Shown here: in pieces, positions 46,863 through 59,185 of the stretch
How positions within the stretch are numbered: the stretch's first letter is position 1
Layout of the letters: every line of letters begins with the position of its first letter
NCBI RefSeq assembly: GCF_037975245.1
Contig: NC_092580.1
Coordinates: 30,558,001 to 30,622,000 of the forward strand
Direction of reading: 5' to 3'
Length of the DNA: 64,000 bases
Origin: Apostichopus japonicus
Taxonomy: Eukaryota > Echinodermata > Holothuroidea > Aspidochirotida > Stichopodidae
Notes under the pieces: generated by a model
The model's input: the letters and a program-made list of their open reading frames with translations, nothing else
What the model was told of the DNA's origin: nothing
Databases searched by the model: none
Position numbers and translations under genes: made by a program

Positions 46863-49247
46863 TGATGGTTATAAATCTAAAAGAAACCAAGAAAAGAAAA
46901 GAATGAAATAAAGACATTAGGAAAGTATAATGAGGACATTACGAGAAAAATAATCTCAAAACTAATCCATCAGAACCTTTACACGTAACAACGGGCAATT
47001 CGATAGCATTTTCAACTGGTTAGAGGGCGCTTGTCCGGAAAGAAAAACATGAAATACACAAAACTGAAATGTTGTGATTTATAAAACCTATGAATCAGCT
47101 TGAAAATGGAAAGGATTATCCAGTCGATCGATTAGCGAGGTTTTTTTGGTTTGTGTGAAATTGTTGTATGTCATGATCTCACTAACATATCCCTGTACCG
47201 TATGACTGGGGACGCCCTTCCATTTTATGAGAGACTTGTAGTCGAGACCAATTCGACGGGTGCTTGTATGTTCTTCGTTCTCTTACTTCTATTTATATAT
47301 TTTTGGGTTGATGAAACAAGGATGATAAGTTGAAATGGTTTTGGTGACACAAGGTTATATTTTCTAAAAGATGCTTAATTTGGTTCAAGTTATTTACATA
47401 ATTAGCTTTATTGAAAAGTGAGAAACAATTTGCCTCATTTCAAATCACACGTTAAAATATTGAAATCCGGTATACAGTCAACGACATATATAATAAAAAT
47501 ATGTAATAAAGTAGATTACCCATAATACTGAGTACGGTGCATACTGTATCGAATCACCCCTGCACCAAGGATACATAGCTGTGAATTCCACCTTTCCATG
47601 GCTTAGACAATTTGACCAATCTATTTAGCAAAACGATAAAGCTATTACAGGCATTCCTTACCAAACGCAACAAGTATCATAATAGTAAGATCGCTGTTAA
47701 ATTCTTATAAGACACTCGTCATGAGGTTTCCAGCATATTAACGTTACTTGGCTCAGCGCTGAATAATTCTACTGGACAGCGCTGACTGCAGCCTGGGAAA
47801 GGAAGACATAAAAAGAAGAAAACATATATCAGGCATAATGATTGTACTCAAACTACATTCACGCTGTATACAGGTATACAGACAATACCTTTCATGGTTT
47901 CGTACATGCGTAGTCACACTTGAACTCGTATTCAAACGTATATGTTAGTACTCGTAGTCTCTATAACACACCCCGTGGATTTATACTGGGACTCTATGCA
48001 CTTCGGAAATCTAGTACATGACGTAAAAGGACAGGGTTAATACTTACTCTTATTCGCACTTAGAGTATTGAGAGTATTGAGAGACTTCGAGAAGAGTTAA
48101 ATTTTATTAGTGTAGTGTACTTCCAGACATTAAGAAGAGTTAAGTTATACTACTGTAGTTTACCAGTGTACTCCCATACATTGAGAAGTGTTAAATTATA
48201 CTACTGTATTGTAACAGTGTCCTTCAAGACATTGAGAAGTGTTAAATTATACTAGTGTAGTGTGCTAGCGTATTTCCAAACATTGATAAGTGTTAAATTA
48301 TACTGGTGTACTGTATTAGTGTACTTCCAGACATTGATAAGTGTTAAAGTATACTACTGTAGTTTACCAGTGTCCTTCCAGACATTGAGAAGTGTTAAAT
48401 CATACTAGTGTACTGTACTAGTATACTTCCAGACAACTTTGAGTGGTTTCCCATGGTACTGATAGAAATTAGCAATCACACTTGACAATGGAACATTTTA
48501 GGCTTTAATAACTAAAGGCTACAGTAGGCGACTTGGTAGTAGGGATGGTGTTTGAAATATCCAAAGCAGTAAATAATGTGATATTAAAGTGAACCGATAA
48601 TTTGCAGATGTCTATAAGACTACAAATCCACCATTTGACTTGAAATGAATCGATTCAGAATACCAACTCCTTTCAAACGGGAAACTATTGATAATGGGCA
48701 GGTTGTATGACGCTTCACTTGAAACGAAATTACCATAACTTCACCATAACTATACGTTACCATTACCATAACTATACACATTTCATGTGGAATAACTAAT
48801 TATATCTAATTAATCTAAATATGATTGTGTAACTGATCCATTTAGATATTGATACTTTAATTAATTCTCATTGTTGATTGAAGGCTGCGACGCCATCTGT
48901 CCATTATTTGTCTCGATTTGAGATTCGTTGATTTTAATCATTTGTCTGAACTACCGATGACTATTGTTCTGTATTGTTTGTCAACTAGTGACATTGTTTC
49001 AATCCACGTAACCTAACCTCAGCAACACTCATTAACAATAGAAATTCTGAGGGCGTGGTGATTATTTTTAAAACGAAGTCTAAGGACTTGGAAAACCGTT
49101 GTTCAAGTCTCAGTCAGAATACAAACACACCAACACACATTATCTTCTGCCCCCCACATCAAAACTTGTTTCTCACATTTTATTCTGTTACTCGCTAGTA
49201 CCTAAGTCAGACAGACCTACCAAGTTTCAAGTCAGTGCATCTTGAGG
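46863..49247. other. Non-coding stretch with a 51-bp minisatellite
   Basis: No gene supported. Short ORFs lack domains. The minisatellite is listed separately. Confidence 0.45.
48074..48440 (+). repeat. 51-bp minisatellite, about 7 units
   Basis: Units defined by CATTGAGAAGTGTTAAATTA recur every 51 bp (starts about 48129, 48180, 48231, 48282, 48333, 48384). Each includes TACTAGTGTA-like motifs and CTTCCAGA. Confidence 0.9.
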
Positions 49248-49919
49248 CAGGGGCGTATCCAGGATTTTCTTACCCGGGGGGCGCGAATTACTATCTAAGC
49301 GGAGCGCCACCATCGGTTGGCGCGCAGCGTACAAGAAAATTTCTGGTTTTGATACCCCCCAGATCACCGGAAATGACACTTCTTGGGCTTGAAAATGACC
49401 AACCAGATGTACACTTTTGCCTGAGAACCAAGTATTTCCCAATAGTTTTTTCCCTATCCATAACCTTTTTGAAGATTGTCACCAGTCACACATCATGTTC
49501 GACCTCATCGCATCTCCTGTGGATCATTGCTTTTTGTAGGTGATTCTACGTCCCGGCCCACAATACCCGACAGCCCAACTTTTGAAGGTTTTAAGCCCAT
49601 TTTTCGTTCAGAATTTCAAAATTCACATTTCTCGTGATTAATCTCACTTCAAACATACCCATAATGTTGCAAAAAATTTCATCTACTGACAACCAATATA
49701 GAAAAACCTCCTTCAACCCTTAACAGACCGGTCAAAATTGCACGAGAAGAGGGAAGTATGATGAAGAATGTTGGTCAGGAAATTTTCGAAAAATTCAGAC
49801 ACAGTTAATTTATTGGTGTACAAATATTGAAACCTCCTACAACGGCTATTATAAAACTTCGTTGAAGGAAATGAAAAAAATACCAGATGTTTCCGAAACC
49901 GAGCACTACACACATAGGT
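49248..49919 (+). mobile_element. R2-type repeat (CAGGGGCGTATCC end), + copy
   Basis: Starts CAGGGGCGTATCCAGGATTT with the hairpin module at 49290-49332. It aligns in reverse along its length with 52842-53601. It is interrupted at 49920 by an F1-like element; its continuation (CTACACACATAGACAGTTTT) resumes at about 51024. I use R2 only as a local label; it has nothing to do with the R2 LINE. Confidence 0.75.
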
Positions 49920-51023
49920 CAAGGAGGTGGGGGTGGGGTGGGGGCGGGGGCGGGGGCGGGGGCTAACGAAATATTTCTTTCTGAAAATTCGGGCAATATG
50001 CTGAGAATTTTTGGGGCACCTATACTGAAAGAAAAATACATTGCAATGATGTAGCTAAATGAAATGAATAGTTTAAAAATCATCTCCTTGGTAATTGAAA
50101 TAAAGTTCTAAGCTTAGCCGACTAATTCACCATCAAGGGCGGCGGAAGCACATTTAATCTGGGGGGGGGGGTGGTATGGCACCGACATCAAAGGGCACTT
50201 TGCAGAATTTCAATTTGACTGATATTTAGTACCCTTTATAACTTTTATTGTATTATCTTATTTGCGTTTACACATCACTCCATTAACGCCCCTCCCCCCT
50301 CAAGGAAAATATGCATACTAGCACTGCAATATCCAATGAGCAAATTGGGAAACAAGGAAGTTTTCTTTTGAGACAAAATGATGTGAAATCATGCTAGTTG
50401 CTAATGTAGGAATCTTCCGAATTAGAGCTTATTTCTTGCTAATATCTCAACAATTTTTCCATTCGAAATATCTTTGAGTTTGACCCACAGAAATTCATTA
50501 AAAGTCAGGGGCGTAGCCAGGATTTGCAAAGTTGTATGCACGACTATCTGAGCGGAGCGCCACCATCGGTTGGCGCGGAGCGTACAAGAAAATTTTTGGT
50601 TTTACAAACCCCTCAGATAGCCGGAAACAGCCCTTACCGAGTGTTCATTCTGGTTCCCTGGCTCTCTTGCTAACTTGAGACACCTCAATTTTTATGTAGA
50701 AAAAGGGCACATTTTGAACCTAAGGAAAAGTGGGCGGGGGCACGTGCCCACTGTGACATAATTGTTTTGACATAATTGGACCTCCATGCTTTTTCTCCAT
50801 CTTCATAGGACAATTCGTTGTTTATACGAGCATCCCGCGGTATACTGCGCAACTTTCAGTGACCGTACGGTACATGATGGCATGCGATGTAATAACCGAT
50901 GCTTGCTTATATGGTATTGACATTAACATGTTGAACGCACGCGGAGCGCGCGAAAATGTTGGTTATATTTTCGGGCAAGTCGTTACAGCTCCCCAAATCA
51001 AATTGAGCGCCTCCGCCTTTGAC
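49920..51023. mobile_element. F1-like element with nested CAAGGGCGGCGG and CAGGGGCGTAGCC pieces
   Basis: G-rich left side, GAAAATTCGGGCAATATGCT as in the F1 tandem units, and a right side with GGGCAAGTCGTTACAG and GCCTCCGCCTTTG, the F1 end. Inside are a CAAGGGCGGCGG-family fragment from 50136 and a CAGGGGCGTAGCC piece from 50507 with the module at 50543-50585. Confidence 0.6.
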
Positions 51024-51122
51024 TACACACATAGACAGTTTTTGAGGCTGTTCATCCTGAGACGCCATTTTCATGCTCACTGATATGATGTGATATCTGC
51101 TGTTTGCTCTACAAATTCGAAC

Positions 51123-51350
51123 AGGCGCGTAGCGAATAATTTGCCAAGGGAGGGCGAAGCCTGTAGGCGAACTATCTAAGCGTAGCGCCGCGAAGCGTAC
51201 AAGAAAATTTTGGCCGAAAATGCCTCCCAGATCGCCGGAAATGACATTTCCCATGCCTTGTAAGTTGCATCTAAGCATTTTCTATTTCGAATTTACTATA
51301 GCGATATCATAAAAAAAAAAAATATGCTGGGGGGGGGGGGCGGCGGTCGC
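51123..51350 (+). mobile_element. CAGGCGCGTAGCG-type element with degenerate module
   Basis: Starts CAGGCGCGTAGCGAATAATT. The module at 51171-51200 lacks its central bases. A G-run follows at about 51328. The right end was not found. Confidence 0.5.
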
Positions 51351-51552
51351 CCTATTCCCGAAATGCGTCATGTTCCCCGACGACTCGGTCGAGTTCGAGA
51401 CCAGCCACAGTTGGTTTCATAGCACAATTGTTTAAGGCGTCCATACACACACACGCGTTATGATAGACCATATATAGTATATATATATATACAGATACAT
51501 TAGTAAGAGAGGAAAAATGGAAACGTCAAAAATGGAGTTGTCGGTGTAAGGG

Positions 51553-51877
51553 GTAGGGTGAGGCGCACGCCCCTTCCGAAATCCTCGATCCGTCACTGGC
51601 TCCCCGACCATGTGTATATGATAGGGTTCAGCGCTGTAATGATGTCACTGTTCCTCTTTCTCTTCCCGGTGTCTTGGCTTTTATCTTTACTCCTTCCTTT
51701 TCTCCTTTTTCTCTCCTTCTTTTTCTTTTCCCTTTCTTTCTCTCCTCCTCCTCTTTTTTCCCTCTTTTTTTCCTTTTTTCCCTCTTTTTTTCCTTTTTTC
51801 TTCTCTTTTTTTTCCTCTCCTCTTTTTCATACCCGGGGGGCGCGCGCCCCCAACGCCCCCCTGGATACGCGCCTGTG
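51553..51877 (-). mobile_element. CAGGCGCGTATCC-type element with polypyrimidine core
   Basis: Right end CCTGGATACGCGCCTG. An almost pure pyrimidine tract lies at about 51650-51830. It is the inverse of 41827-42060, including the GTTCCTCTTTCTCTTCCCGG edge. Short flank TGTAAGG occurs on both sides (about 51546 and 51878). Confidence 0.65.
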
Positions 51878-51884
51878 TAAGGTG

Positions 51885-52840
51885 TGCAGCAATTAAAGTA
51901 CCAATTTTTGCATAAACAATTATAAATAGAGTACAACATCATACCCAGTACACAACGTGTAGAGATGAAATAGAAAAAGATGTTGACCTAGTTTTCAGAG
52001 CTCGGAATTATAAGTTTTGCCAAAGGAAATATCTTTACTTTAGTGGAGCAAACTGGGATAATTGCTCAAATGTGGCTCAACGAATGCCTTCTGTTGTCCT
52101 AATAATCCTGTAGCCCCTAATGCTGAGACAGTTACAATATGTGTCCTTGTAGTGAACTCATCGATGCTTCTAGGTCTAGTTAGACTATCGTGAATACAAA
52201 AAAAAACACAGATTTGTAGTGACACATATTTATTCCGTCACATAGCTCCTAGACTGTAAAGATGTCTCCCTAAAGGATGACAATCTGACAGGACAAGATG
52301 ATTATGACAACAAAGATGATGGTTCATTATTTGAGTGAGGGGGGAGGGGGGGGGCAGTAAACATAAAGGAAGCTCTCAATTGCCTAACTTGAAATCAGTT
52401 TACCAGTCCTCAACGGTTTAACAATAATAAGCCATTTACACGACCAAATCTTAGCAAAATCTCCCGATAATTAATGACCTTCGCCCGTAGTACCAAGACC
52501 TTGACAAAATCCGGCTACACGCCACTTCGTTGATAACATGTGATCGGGTTGTGTATTAGTGACGTTCAGAGGTCGTGCACTGACCTACATGGAGTGTGAC
52601 CACTCCCGATTTTGCAATTTCCCAAGATCAGGCCCCGAAAAATCCCAACAAATCCCAAGGACACTGAACTGTATGGATATCTAGCAATATGTAGCGATAT
52701 CTAGGTATGAAAATCCCAAGATCTTCCCTAAACTGAAGGCAGATAGAGAATCGAAGCCTTCAGTGTATAATGTTCTTGAAAATGTGCGTCTTTCGAAATG
52801 AAAAGAATGTGGGGCATTGCACAATCAAACAGATACAAGT
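51885..52840. other. Non-coding stretch
   Basis: No supported gene. A G-run is at about 52338-52352. Confidence 0.45.
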
Positions 52841-52841
52841 T

Positions 52842-53601
52842 ATTTATTTCAGTCTCATTTCAATTATTCGAATTTGTAAACAAACAGCAGATATCATACC
52901 ATATCAGTAAGCATCAAAATGGCATTCCAGTATGAACAGCCCCCAAACTGTCTATGTGTGTAGTGTTCGGTTTCCGAAATATTTGGTAGTTTTTTCTTTT
53001 CCTTCAACGAATTCTTATAGTAGCCGTAATAAGAGGTTATAATATTTGTACACCAATAAATTAATTGTGTTTGCATTTTCGAAAATTCCCTGACCAACAT
53101 TCTTCATCATACTTACCTCAACTCGTGCAATTTGACCGGTTTGTAAGGGGTGGAAGGAGGTTTTTCTATATTGATTGTCCATAGATGAGTTATGTGCAGC
53201 ATTATGGGAATCTAATGAAGTGAATTTATTATTCAAATTCTGAACAAATAATGGGCTTAAAACCTTGAAAATGGGGCTGACGGGTATTGTGGGCCGCGAC
53301 GTAGAGTCACCTACAAAAGCAATGATCCACGAGAGATGCGATGAGGTCGAACATGATGTGTGACTGGTGACAATCTACAAAAATGGTTATGGATGGAAAA
53401 AAAACTATTGGGAAATACCTGGTTCTCAGACAAAAGTGTACATCTGGTTGGTCATTTTCAAGCCCGAGAAGTGCCATTTCCGGTGATCTGGGGGTTATCA
53501 AAACCAGAATTTTTCTTGTACGTTGCGTGCCAACCGATGGTGGCGCTCCGCTTAGATAGTAATTCGCGCCCCCGGGTTAGAAAACCTTGGATACGCGCCT
53601 G
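52842..53601 (-). mobile_element. R2-type repeat, - copy, nearly full length
   Basis: Reverse orientation of 49248-49919 plus its continuation. On the - strand it begins CAGGCGCGTATCCAAGG, carries the module (53518-53560) and ends near ATTTATTTCAGTCTC. Unlike the other two longer copies it is uninterrupted, so it serves as the reference. Confidence 0.75.
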
Positions 53602-54845
53602 TTAATAGTTACTAATACTTTTCTTTATAATGTAAATGCGGTTGATGATCCTAATTGTTCTCTTTACGCAAATGCTAAATTTGACATACCCACTATGCAA
53701 TCCTGGTCATGGACTGAAAAATATTTATCATACTACTTTTGCAAATAGCATTTGGGAATTCAGTCTACGGTCAAAATTGCATATATGAAACGTCTGCTTC
53801 GATTCTGCAACATACCAACATTTCCATGGTACGATTTGACGATATGCAATTTATCTATAATTACAGACTACAGTAGACAATGATTGATTGATGAATTATT
53901 TCAATATAAATTTAACTTTTTCATCTAAATGTGAAAATGAGCCTACGTACGTTTTAATGTGCATACACACAAGAAATATGACAAATATTTTATTAGAATG
54001 AAGTGCTTTGTGCGATGCAGCGCAAGGCATTGGTTTTATATTAACTAGATACTTCATCACAGCTAGGTATACACTGATATGAGAGGTAAAAAATATGATC
54101 AGAAAGGTTATTAAACCCCTATATAAACACTACGTGGATCGTTACTTGGCAGAACCCTAGTATGTTTGAACACCGTCATTATTCATCATTCATTCGCGAC
54201 AGAATGTGATAAATAACCTTTCGATTTAGATGAGAATATCAGAGACTCTCACAGGTTAAAGTCTTTATTAATATTTCTACAAGTTTATTTTCAATTGCAT
54301 CACGTACAATCAATAATGCTTAAGAAAGTCTATAAGCTACACTCAAACAAACATCGATAATTAATCTCTTTTTTTTTTTAATCTCATATAAAATTACGTC
54401 ATTGGCTCGCAAAATCTTGTACGATAATACCGTTGTACCAGCCAATGGTCCCATTTTTTTCCAGTATTTCCATTTTCCTGTTACGAGAAACCCCACAGCA
54501 AAACATTCTGTGAACATTTAATTATTTCGACCTAAACTATTCACTGCATTGCAAAAAAAGTAAAAATAAAACTAAAGCAAAAACGATAATATTCCCCCAG
54601 GTGGTGAAGATCCGGGATATGATTATAATTCAGAATGCAAGCGATCGGCAGTGACGTAAAAAAATTACATTACTTTTGCTAAGTCTTTATGGTTTTGCTC
54701 CCTTCTTTTACAAATTCAAACCTCCACCCTCACTAAACATTCATCCTTGTCCTTTCTCATGTATTAGAAGTTTGGGGTTGTGATAGGTTTCTCGCAGACA
54801 CGACATAAGAGTTGCTAACAACTGAAATCCTTAATCTTTACCGTT
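53602..54845. other. Non-coding stretch
   Basis: AT-rich, with no supported gene or repeat. Confidence 0.45.
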
Positions 54846-54846
54846 A

Positions 54847-55640
54847 AAAGTTATTTATTTCAGTCTCATTTCACTTATTCGAATTTGTAATTAAGCAACC
54901 AGCAGAAATCATATCATATCAGTGAGCATGGAAATGGCGTTCCCAGGATGAACAGCCTGCAAACTGTCTATGTGTGTAGTGATAGGCGTAGGAGCCCAAT
55001 TTAATTTGGGGGCTGTAACGACTTGCCCGAAAAATGTAACCAACATTTTTCGCGTGCGTTCAACATGTTAATGTAAATATATATAGGCAAGCATCGGTTA
55101 CTACATAGCATGCCATCGTGTACCGTACGGTCCGTGAAAGTTGCGCAGTATACCTCGGGATGATAATGTTACCAACGAAATGTCTTGTATAGATGGAGAA
55201 AAAGCATGGAGGTCCAATTATGTCAGAACTCTCTTTCACATTAGTAATGGCGAATTTAGTCGGGCAAGCTTAGAACTTTAGCTACATCATCGCAATTTAT
55301 TTTTCTTTCAGTAGGTGCCAGAAACATTCTCAACACATTGCCCGAATTTTCACAACAATATTTGTTTTGGGCTGCAGCCCCCCCCCCCGCCCCCAGCCCC
55401 CCCCCCCCGCCACGCCTACTACGCATTTGTGTATAGTGTTCGGTTTCGGAAATATCTGGTATTTTTTCATGTCCTTCAACGAAGTTTTATAGTAGCCGTT
55501 ATAACAGGTTTTAATATTTGAACACCAATAATTAACTGTGTCTGAATTTTCGGAATTCCCTGACTAACATTCTTCATCATACTTCCCTCTACTCGATGAG
55601 GTCGAACATGATGTTTGACTGGTGACAATCTTCCACCAGA
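54847..55640 (-). mobile_element. R2-type repeat interrupted by F1
   Basis: 54847-54980 and 55430-55640 align with 52845-52963 and 52964-53390. The module-bearing end is missing beyond about 55640. Confidence 0.7.
54981..55429 (+). mobile_element. F1 transposon inserted in R2 repeat
   Basis: Ends GATAGGCGTAGGAGCCC and CTACGCATTTG. Flanks TGTGTAGT and TGTATAGT agree 7/8. Comparison with the uninterrupted copy at 52950-52975 gives the empty site directly. Confidence 0.75.
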
Positions 55641-55739
55641 ATGCAAAATGCATTGAGGTTACGATGACTTCAATGTACTAGACTTCTGCTTGTTAGTATA
55701 ACCAGAACTAGCTGTTACAATAACACTATGGCATGATAA

Positions 55740-57110
55740 CAAAGGTCAGTCTACTGTATGTGGTTATACACACCTCCATCAAGAACTAGAGGGGTCTTGT
55801 AGTCAATGTTATGAATCCACACACCAAGTGTTAGAGGTATCCACGATTTCCATCGTTACATATCATGGCACTGGAGGACAAAGGTCACCCAAGTGCAGGT
55901 CGACTATTGGATAACAATAGCGTAACTCCCAACCTTGATGGACATTTGGTTATCAAGTTATTGTAAAAAAAAACTAGTTTTTGTCCCCTAATTGACCTTT
56001 GTTGACCTTAGATCACATGACTGTTTTTTTGGAAACGATCCTTTACCCCTTTCACAACTAGTCCACAAATATCAACCATGTCGGACCCTGTCAATGGTAG
56101 TTTCACAAGTTATTGCCAAAAAAAAAAAATCACATTTTGTCCCATAAATGACCTTTGGTGACCTTGGATCACATCACGGTTATTTTGGAACACGTGCCCC
56201 TACTTCATTCACAACTTGTCCCAATATATCAGCCATGTCAGACTTCGTGACTAGAAGTTGGCAGTTTTTTGCACATAAGCAACCTTGAATGACCTTGGAT
56301 GACCTAATAGTTTTTATCATAAATGTTCCTCTTGATGATGTACACTCTGTCCTAAACAATTTTTTGCTAAAATGTACACACATAATGTTATTGCTAGAAA
56401 TTTAAGGTATCAAAACCAACCTTTTGCCCCTCATAACTTGGGAACTGGGTGTCCGATTGAAGCGGGAGTTGGTTTCCTCTATATAGCACAAAGAGCTCTA
56501 TAATATATCAAAATATTGACCATTTTTTTTTGGTTTTGCCCCGTACCTCCTAAAATGAGCACATTTTTCAAGATTTGACATTTGACTTTTTGTCCTCGCG
56601 GTCAGATGTAGTTTGACACGCTGATTCCAAAAAGCAACATGACAAGTCTGTACGACCATCCTAACTGTACTTATTAAAAAAATGACCTCTGATATCTTCG
56701 CACACGAAGGTCGCACAGGGGTAAACCCATGGACAATTTTGATCGGAAAGTACCTTTGAGATCCGATTATGGCCACGAAAATTCAAATAACCAAAAAACT
56801 AATAAAGGTCACCGGAGGTCAACCCGAGGTCAAAGGTCACCTTGATGCGGATCCACTACTGGATTACAATGGTGTAACTCCCAACCTTGACGGACAATAT
56901 GTTCTCAAGTTATTGCAAAAGTACTAGTTTTTGACCCCTGATTGACCTTTTTTGACCTTGGATCACATGACTGTTATGTTTGGAAACGATCCCTTACCCC
57001 ATTCACAACTACTCCCAATATATCAACCATGTCGGACCCTGTCAATGGGAATTATTGCTTGTTTTAATATTTTGGTTTTTTGGCCTCTAACTGACCTTTG
57101 GTGACCTTCA
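55740..57110. repeat. Diverged tandem repeat dense in AGGTCA/TGACCT half-sites
   Basis: About 55860-56110 and 56816-57060 are diverged copies of one unit (ACTCCCAACCTTGA, ACATGACTGTT, CAACCATGTCGGACCCTGTC), with a third, weaker copy between. Paired half-sites with 4-base spacing occur at 55993-56008, 56149-56164, 56290-56305, 56943-56958 and 57092-57107. 56806-56839 carries four AGGTCA in a row with spacers 4, 5 and 1. Confidence 0.8.
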
Positions 57111-57230
57111 CAGGCAACAAAACAATAGGGTTCATCTACTCAATGTGGTACTCATATAAGCAAAATATTTGATTGGTCCAAGCCTCGGCCTACTTGAGAT
57201 AACGTGTTTACAAGCGAGGCGTCACCCATA

Positions 57231-57274
57231 TACACACACGCACACACACACACACACGCACACACGCACACACT
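57231..57274. repeat. (CA)n microsatellite
   Basis: ACACACAC array with scattered G, adjoining the R2 fragment. Confidence 0.9.
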
Positions 57275-57309
57275 CTCCGCCTGCATGAAGGCATAGGTTA
57301 CGATTATCA

Positions 57310-57546
57310 TCGAAACCAAAAAGGTTATGGATGAAAAAAATTGGGAAATACTTGGTTCTCAGACAAAAGTGTACATGTGGTTGGTCATTTTCAAGCCCGA
57401 GAAGTGCCATTTCCAGTGATCTGGGGGGGGGGGGGATCAAACCAGAATATTTGGGGTACGCTGCGCGCCAACCGATGGTGGCGCTTCGCTTAGATAGTAA
57501 TTCGCCCCCCCCCCCCCCGGCTTACAAAGTCCTGGATACGCGCCTG
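57310..57546 (-). mobile_element. R2-type repeat, terminal fragment
   Basis: On the - strand it begins CAGGCGCGTATCCAGGA, has a G-run, the module (57456-57498) and AAATGACCAACCACATGTAC. It is truncated at about 57310. Confidence 0.75.
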
Positions 57547-57859
57547 CATACCATACGAGAATAAATTATCCACTTGTTGACAAAGCTAACAAGATAGCCG
57601 CCAGTATGTGGCCTTAGGCTACATGTTAACAAAACATCAAAACACATATACTACTTAAGTGATCACGAGATATGAGCCCGGAGATAAAAATCGTATGATA
57701 TTTTGCGGGCCAATCACCTACCTCAGATTGCTGCGACCTAACCTTCCATATAGGCTAAATCATTTTTCATTGGCTTACTTGAAGTATTAAGCGAGCAGTC
57801 CAAGTCTGACGTCTCAACTTTTTATACCCAACTGGGTTTGTGAGTCGAAAAAAGGGCAG

Positions 57860-57929
57860 TATATAAAGGATCCCAAGTTGCCTCGTCCACTTAGTTGTGT
57901 ACACAATTTGAACAAGACCAGCTAAATCT
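57860..57929 (+). promoter_or_regulatory. TATA/Inr core promoter with short non-coding first exon
   Basis: TATATAAAG (57860-57868) lies 29 bases upstream of a good initiator TCCACTT with A at 57889. The transcript would run to a strong donor, CT followed by GTAAGTTG, at 57930. There is no ATG in the predicted 41-base exon. The likely target is the GTPase at 63242 on the same strand (inference). A further candidate untranslated exon is 61533-61595 (ends GCAAAT, donor GTAAGT). Confidence 0.55.
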
Positions 57930-58169
57930 GTAAGTTGCTCTTATGATTATTTCATTTAATTAAACGTTTTCTATCTTTATTACTTTTATTTCTTACATAT
58001 TCGCAATTTATTGCGTTTATAATAAATAATGATACTTTTAATATCATTTTGTGACCTCCCCCCACCCCCCCCCCCCCATTTTGAATAATACTCATTTTCT
58101 TCGCCTGTTATAACGAACTAAGAAGGAAATTTAATACCCGGAACTAGTTTCAATTTACATGTTTGAAGC

Positions 58170-58625
58170 AAGAAAAACTCATATCCATTTGTAAAATGTG
58201 TTATAAAACAAGATATGGTTGTATACTATGGAAACGTAAAGTTATCGTCAAAATGTTAAGATCTCTTTTCTGAAATTGAGCCGTAATGAATTTTTTTGTT
58301 GCAAAAATAATGAATTGACGAGACTTTTAAATGATCAATTTAACACCATGCTACAAATTGTTGAGATGATGAATTTCTGTGGGTATTTCACCATTTCCTT
58401 GTAAAATGTTGAATTGGTGAAATATATTAAGTGATCAATCTATCAGTTTCTTACAAATTGTTATAAATTGATGACATTCGATGGCTAATCATTTCACCAT
58501 TTTGCAGCAAAATGTTGAATTTCTCACTTATTGGATTCAAGGTGTTTGGCCTTTGTGGCAAATTGTTAACATGTTAGCTGAACATTTATTTCTTTTATTG
58601 AAAATTGCTAATATATTGACAGAAG
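58170..58625. repeat. Repeat block paired with 61010-61270
   Basis: TCACTTATTGGATTCAAGGT, GTTAACATGTTAGCTGAACA and TGAAAATTGCTA recur diverged at 61152-61235. Internal units of about 115 bp (GATCAATCTATCA...GTTGAATT) are repeated within each block. Confidence 0.75.
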
Positions 58626-59185
58626 GATGTATAGCGATACATAGTAAATAGGTAAAAAGGCTCTTTGTTACATGCTTAGGAAACTAATGTTTGACATATG
58701 ACGTAGTTACCTATTTCGAATGTGAAGAATCAATTGGGCCGCATCGTAAGTTCTAACACGCTCTAGTTGTTAAGTTATTTCTGACTGCATTTTTGACGAA
58801 TGTCCACCTAAGGTCCACTCTCGTTTTCATTGACGAATACTCTACCTTAGTCATTATTACCTGCACTCAGCAAACAACTTGTCTAATTTGTCCATGCGTT
58901 TTTGCATAACGACGAATATTACCCTTTGGAACAAGCCTACAACTTCAATCAAAATTTGCAAGCCGCGCCCAACCGCTGACAGATCATGCGCCAATCAAAT
59001 CTCTCTGTTTTGTTTACGACCGTTAAGCTAGGCTTTCTTTCACTTTCGTGGTTAGCCTATGTAGGGTCAATTCTCCTGAATAGTATCTTTCTTTCGGTAT
59101 TACCGATGTAGCTTGCGGTAGTAATAAATAGGTGTTTTCAGACGTTTCCTCCGTGAAATACGATACGAGTATATATAGGTTACAT

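Noticed and set aside
51380-51410. Second SINE B box (GAGTTCGAGACC)
   Set aside because: It lacks an A box at the right distance and does not match the B-box consensus fully.
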